From assembly GCA_963662155.1 (NCBI GenBank), contig OY759273.1, positions 1 to 64,000 on the forward strand: DNA of 64,000 bases, in the 5' to 3' direction. This document shows, in pieces, positions 59,956 to 64,000 of this stretch. Origin of the DNA: Lamellibrachia columna. Lineage: Eukaryota > Annelida > Polychaeta > Sabellida > Siboglinidae. Every line of letters begins with the position of its first letter. Position 1 is the stretch's first letter. Below the pieces are notes generated by a model that saw nothing but the letters and a program-made list of their open reading frames with translations, was not told the origin of the DNA and made no database searches. The position numbers and the translations under genes are program-made.

Positions 59956-62489
59956 GGGGAGGCTTGGGAGAGTTGGGCCACAGGGAGAGTTGGGCCACTC
60001 CCAATTTCATGGAAGTTGCAAGTTGTTGTGGACAGGTGCTGCCATCTATTTGAAGTACAAGACATTATCTTTTTATTGATATAAGGGGCTTGACACATTT
60101 AGGCTTGCTGTCCATGTTTTTAACAGAAATACATTTTATGCACAAAATAGTAAAAATTGGACTCTAAGTTAAGCAATTTTATATCTCTTCAATACTATTT
60201 AGTACACTGTTCTTGGGTGTTCTGCAAGATAGCTGTGACAGTCCTCTCCCATCAAGGCGTTTGCGAAATCCATGTGGTCAATGCCTGTGCTAAGATTTAG
60301 AATGAAATAAAAAATGGCGGGTATGGGGAGAGTTGGGACACTCAGGGATGGGAGGGTTGGGCCATGGCCCAACTCTCCCTGCATGGTGTCCCAACTCTCC
60401 CATCACTTACATTTAGTGAATAATCTTTTCTCTTCAGTTTCAGCACACGAAAACATTGTAGTTGGAAAAGGAGTGAAGCAAGTGGGGTCAATCACCTCTG
60501 CTGTACGGCATCAATGCGGCTGGTAGTGTCGTTCCACCTATGCTAATATTCCCACGGAAAAACGTCCGTGAGCATTTCACCAAAGGTGGCCCCCCCCAGG
60601 GTGTATTGGGGGTGCAAATTCAAGTGGTTGGGTCAACGAGGACCTATTCCTGGCCTACCTGAACCATTTCATTTGCCACACGCGATGCAGCAAGGAAAAT
60701 AAAGTTTTTCTTATCTTAGATAACCATGAGGCCCACATTTCTCTGGCTGCCATTGACTTGGCTAAAGAAAATGGTGTAGTGTTACTGACAATGCCACCAC
60801 ATACCAGTCATCGGCTTCAACCTCTCGATGTGTGTTGTTTCAAACCTTTCAAGACGACATATGCTCAAGCTATGGAAAATTGGATGCGATCAAATACTGG
60901 CAAAACAATTACGATATATGAAATACATGAATTTGTTGCCCATGCTCAGTTGCATGGCCTCACTGCAAAAAACATTTTGTCAGCATTTCAAAGTACCGGC
61001 ATTTTCCCTTACAACCGGGATTTGTTCGATGAAACGGACTTTTCGCCAGCCACAGTTACTGATCGAGATCTTCCAGAGGAGTTGGAGAGAAATGATCCAA
61101 TTCCTGCTGAACAACTACCAGCTCCCCAACCAGAACCCAGTTCTACTGCAACACCGGTTCCCCAGCCAGAAACAGATTCTACTGCAACACCAGCCCAACA
61201 GCCAGAACCAAGTTCTACTGTAACACCAGCCCAACAGCCAGAACCGAGTTCTACTGCAGCACCAGCCCGACAGCCAGAACCGAGTTCTACTGCAACACCA
61301 GCTCCGGCTCAGCCAGGGCCAAGAAACCATTATGTATCGCCTGCTGATATTGTTCCGCTTCCAAAAGCTGGTCCACGAAAGGTTACCAACAGAGGTCGCA
61401 AGAGAGGGGATACAAAGATTCTAACCGATACTCCAGTACATAATAGCATAACAGACGCACTCGCTGCTAGGCACACTAAAAAACGAAAGTCAAATCAACC
61501 AGTCAAACATAGAGCTAAAAAGTCCTTCATCAGAAAGTGATACCGAAGATGTGCCATTCATGGAAAGTGGTGAAAGTGATGCTGATGAGCCAGATTACCA
61601 AGTCATTGAAGGTGATTTTGCAGTTGTAAAATTTGTGTTGGCCAAATCACGCATTGTCCATTATATAGCGCGGGTTGACGTTATTGATGGAGACGAGTGT
61701 GAAGGTGTTTTTCTTCGACGAGAATTCAGTCGTCATCAGACAATATCTACATTCATGATTAATGATAAAGATGAAGCATCATTCCCTAAGAAGGACATCA
61801 TCAGGAAGCTACCTGAGCCTCAATAGCTTGGTGGCACAGCTCGTCGAGCAGGAAAATTTACATTTCCTTGTGACTTCACACGATGGGATTTCCACTCATC
61901 TCTTTATTAGGCATCATCGAACCTATCATGTATTGTGCATCACATAGCACAGGTTGACACTGTTGATTGGGACGAGTGTGAAAGTGTGCCTCAATATCAC
62001 AGTCATTTTAAAATGTGCTAAAACACAGCATAATTCCATTTTAGGATTTGATATAGGGGTCTATGACAAAATAATCAGTGACATCATTAAAAAAGTTAGA
62101 ACTGGAATATTTTGTTGATCAAGGTTGACTTTTTCTAGTGGAGTGCTACTGGACCATGTTCTTAATATCTATTAATGGTTATTTTAAGTTTGGAATTAAA
62201 TTGTTCACATTTTCCTTCACTGTCCCAAGTCTCCGATTTTGTGGCCCAGCTGTCCTCAGCTATGGCCCAACTCTCCCTGGGAGTGGTGAGAGTTGGGCCA
62301 TATCGGGATGACACCTTTCAACAATCACCTCCTCTTTCTACATGTGTGCCTGCATTTTGAATCAGCTGACACAGATTGTATATTATGGTCTGTACATATC
62401 ACAATCACAGGAAATGGTAATCTGCCATGAATAGAGAGAGCACAATGTGTCAAAATGTAAAAAGTGGCCCAACTCTCCCAAGCCTCCCC
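59956..62489 (+). mobile_element. Pogo-like transposon, 2.5 kb, TA-flanked, degenerate
   Basis: Terminal inverted repeats GGGGAGGCTTGGGAGAGTTG plus GGCCAC at both ends, flanked by TA (59,954-59,955 and 62,490-62,491). The GAGAGTTGGGCCA motif recurs subterminally at the left (59,982), internally near 60,330-60,410, and at the right (62,260-62,300). The coding part is described separately. Flanking sequence on the left is the LINE reverse transcriptase. Confidence 0.92.
60430..61826 (+). pseudogene. Pogo-family DDE transposase pseudogene
   Basis: After a splice-acceptor-like TTTTCTCTTCAG come IVVGKGVKQVGSITSAVR, a deletion, then SVVPPMLIFPRKNVREHFTK. A frameshift at a C/G run near 60,590 follows, then WVNEDLFLAYLNHFICHTRC and VFLILDNHEAHISLAAIDLA (second catalytic Asp). 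LTMPPHTSHRLQPLDVCCFK (third) and TGIFPYNRDLFDETDF come next, then a Pro/Gln/Ser-rich tail with about five PEPSSTATPAQQ-type repeats (61,110-61,310). A 1-nt shift near 61,520 separates the acidic C-terminal part (SESDTEDVPFMESGESDADE .. FLRREF .. IIRKLPEP). The DNA-binding domain and first Asp are missing. The protein cuts and pastes its own element at TA in functional relatives. Confidence 0.88.
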
Positions 62490-62766
62490 TACACACTGCC
62501 AAAAATAATTTTCTTATACAAGAAAATATTTCGTGAAACAAGAAGTTTCTTGAATTAAGAAAAAGTGTAAAAAAAATTTCTTCGCAAGTTCCAGATATGT
62601 GATTGAATAAGGACATTTTCTAGAATGAAGAAGATATTTCTTTCTTAAGAAAGATTTTAGATAAATATTCTTAATGCTATAATTTTTTTCTTGAATTAAG
62701 AAAAAATTGTCTTACTTAAGAAAAACATTTGAAATAAATATTCTAGATGAAGAAGTTTATCTTGAG

Positions 62767-63266
62767 TTAAAGCTGCTTCCTCAAATGGTTCAACCCATCG
62801 TGAATCCATTTCATTTATGTCCAGATGTGTAGTGCGTGACTAGTTTAAGTAACGTGAGCAGTTTAATAAAAAATGCAAATTTTTAAAAAAATCATCGAAA
62901 GAATTTACTTCAGTCGTTAGATCTGGTAAGGATCAAAACAGTGGATATCCAAAATTGTAAATGATGTGCGAGTCAGTGCCGATCATGGGCGTGACTTCAA
63001 TCCTCTCGTCGATCACACAACAAAGTTACAAAGTTTCACCAAGGGTGAAAATCATGATTTTTCAGCATTTCGATATTCACTTCACTTAATGTTTCAACAA
63101 TCAATCAAGTAATTTAATAGTTTGTCTGATTATTTCGCAAAAACTACATACAAAAGTTGCACAAATGAGCTAGAATGTTGCAGTGGATACTAGGTAGGTT
63201 TGGTTTTTCGTAAAATTTATTTGAAATGAGACTAGCAAAAAAATCGAATTGAGGATGCACCTTTAA
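62767..63266. mobile_element. TTAA MITE copy A, 500 bp
   Basis: TTAA-AGCTGCTTCCTCAAATGG at the left and AATTGAGGATGCACCT-TTAA at the right: inverted ends with TTAA duplication. The body contains TAGATCTGGTAAGGATCAAA and GTGGATATCCAAAATTG, shared with copy B and the 50,922 copy. No coding. Confidence 0.88.
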
Positions 63267-63766
63267 AACTGCTTCCTCAACTGATTTAGCCTGTCACAAA
63301 TCCGGTTCATTTGTGTCCAAATATGTAGTGTGTGAATAGTTTATGTAACATCCATAGTCGATTTAATAAAAAAATCCATATTTTTGTTCAAATCATCAAA
63401 ACAATTGACTTTAGTCGCTAGATCTGGTAAGGATCAAACAAGTGGATATCCAAAATGGTAAACACTGTGTGGGTCAATGCTGATCATGGGCATAACCTCC
63501 ATCTTCTTGCCGATCACATGACACAGTTACACAATTTCACCAAGGAAGAAAATCGTGATATTTCAGCATTTTGATTTTCACTTCAGTTAATGCTTGAACA
63601 AGCATTAACTAATTTAGCAGTTTGTCTGATGATTTCACAAAAACTACATAAAAAAGTTTCACAAACGAGCTAGCATGTTGCAGTGGATACTAGGTAGGTT
63701 TGGTTTAAAAAAAAAATTATTTTAAATGAGACTAGCAAAACAATCGAATTGATTAAGCACCTTTAA
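63263..63766. mobile_element. TTAA MITE copy B, 504 bp, head-to-tail with copy A
   Basis: TTAA-AACTGCTTCCTCAACTG at the left, AAGCACCT-TTAA at the right. It shares a single TTAA with copy A and has the same orientation. Overall similarity to A is moderate, so B is not a recent duplicate of A. Confidence 0.88.
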
Positions 63767-64000
63767 AAAAACAATTCTTACTGAAGAAATAAATGTTAAA
63801 TAAATATTCTTTAAACAATTTTTTTTGCAATTTGTGCACATCAATATTTTCTTTCCACCCACAAATTTGTAATTTTATGCATATTGGTAAAGGAAACAAT
63901 CTTGGCAAAGTAATAAGATGAAATGTGGCACATAATGCTATGTCAACAGCAGAGGTGTATTAGTTTGACGTATACAGATTGGGTGAAAGTAATTCACCAT

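Larger units (their letters stand above)
62490..63836. mobile_element. AT-rich element with ACACTGCCAAAAATAATTTT end, carrying nested MITEs
   Basis: The left end TACACACTGCCAAAAATAAT directly abuts the pogo's right TA; a similar inverted end (CAATTTTTTTTGCAATTTGT) lies near 63,812-63,836. The body repeats TTCTTGAATTAAGAAA-type palindromes. The sequence TATCTTGAGTTAA at 62,758 continues after the nested MITEs as TTAAAAAAACAATTCTTACT at 63,763, matching the element's own internal TTGAATTAAGAAAAAATTGT motif, so the MITEs were inserted into it. Confidence 0.65.

Noticed and set aside
60828..61330. Second plus-strand and a minus-strand frame within the pogo gene
   Set aside because: Shadow frames of the transposase and of its PEPSST repeat tail.

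Overview
The window reads as nuclear DNA of a marine invertebrate-type animal genome: spliced genes with GT-AG introns, TTAGGG-type telomere-like motifs, CR1/L2-like LINE fragments, several classes of DNA transposons, and an extreme load of minisatellites. Several arrays straddle exon-intron junctions. I recall that habit being described in amphioxus (Branchiostoma) genes, so a cephalochordate is my best guess, at moderate confidence; the sequence alone does not prove it. I see no bacterial, plasmid or viral gene system.

Layout. 1-11,978 is a near-perfect 158-bp satellite (about 76 copies) that starts at base 1 and ends abruptly. 11,979-15,140 is AT-rich DNA without a recognisable gene. From 15,226 to 48,384, on the minus strand, lies the 3' part of one very large gene whose 14 recognisable exons I assembled by reading splice sites and phases. 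The product has Trp-spaced helical repeats and a C-terminal coiled-coil end, and I call it a homolog of the centrin-binding centrosomal protein SFI1. Junction phases agree for almost every neighbouring pair, which is the strongest evidence that the exons belong together. Its 5' end is not in the window and should lie to the right of 48.4 kb. The introns hold roughly twenty tandem arrays (units of 15-90 bp) plus transposons: a LINE fragment, TTAA-flanked T2/Kolobok-like elements (one swollen to 6.7 kb), a 2-kb element with a 6-bp target duplication, and a Tigger-like element 18 bp from a splice donor.

48.6-64 kb is a transposon graveyard. It holds a PIF/Harbinger transposase pseudogene whose intron contains a pogo-type MITE, a 1.85-kb tandem duplication of an already broken gene of an expanded uncharacterised family, and a chain of nested insertions at 56.1-63.8 kb. 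In that chain, a LINE reverse transcriptase is split by a 3.6-kb ACGT-rich element and followed directly by a pogo transposon. The pogo abuts another repeat element, which carries two head-to-tail TTAA MITEs.

The most striking result is that at least five splice sites of the SFI1-like gene are the founding copies of minisatellites: donors at 48,254, 28,630 and 18,120, acceptors at 47,313 and 23,040. The intron at 47,314-48,253 consists of nothing but a donor array meeting an acceptor array. Unit lengths there (51 bp; 36/42 bp) are multiples of three, so any donor copy joined to any acceptor copy would keep the reading frame. Nearly all long open frames elsewhere in the window are artefacts of tandem repeats.
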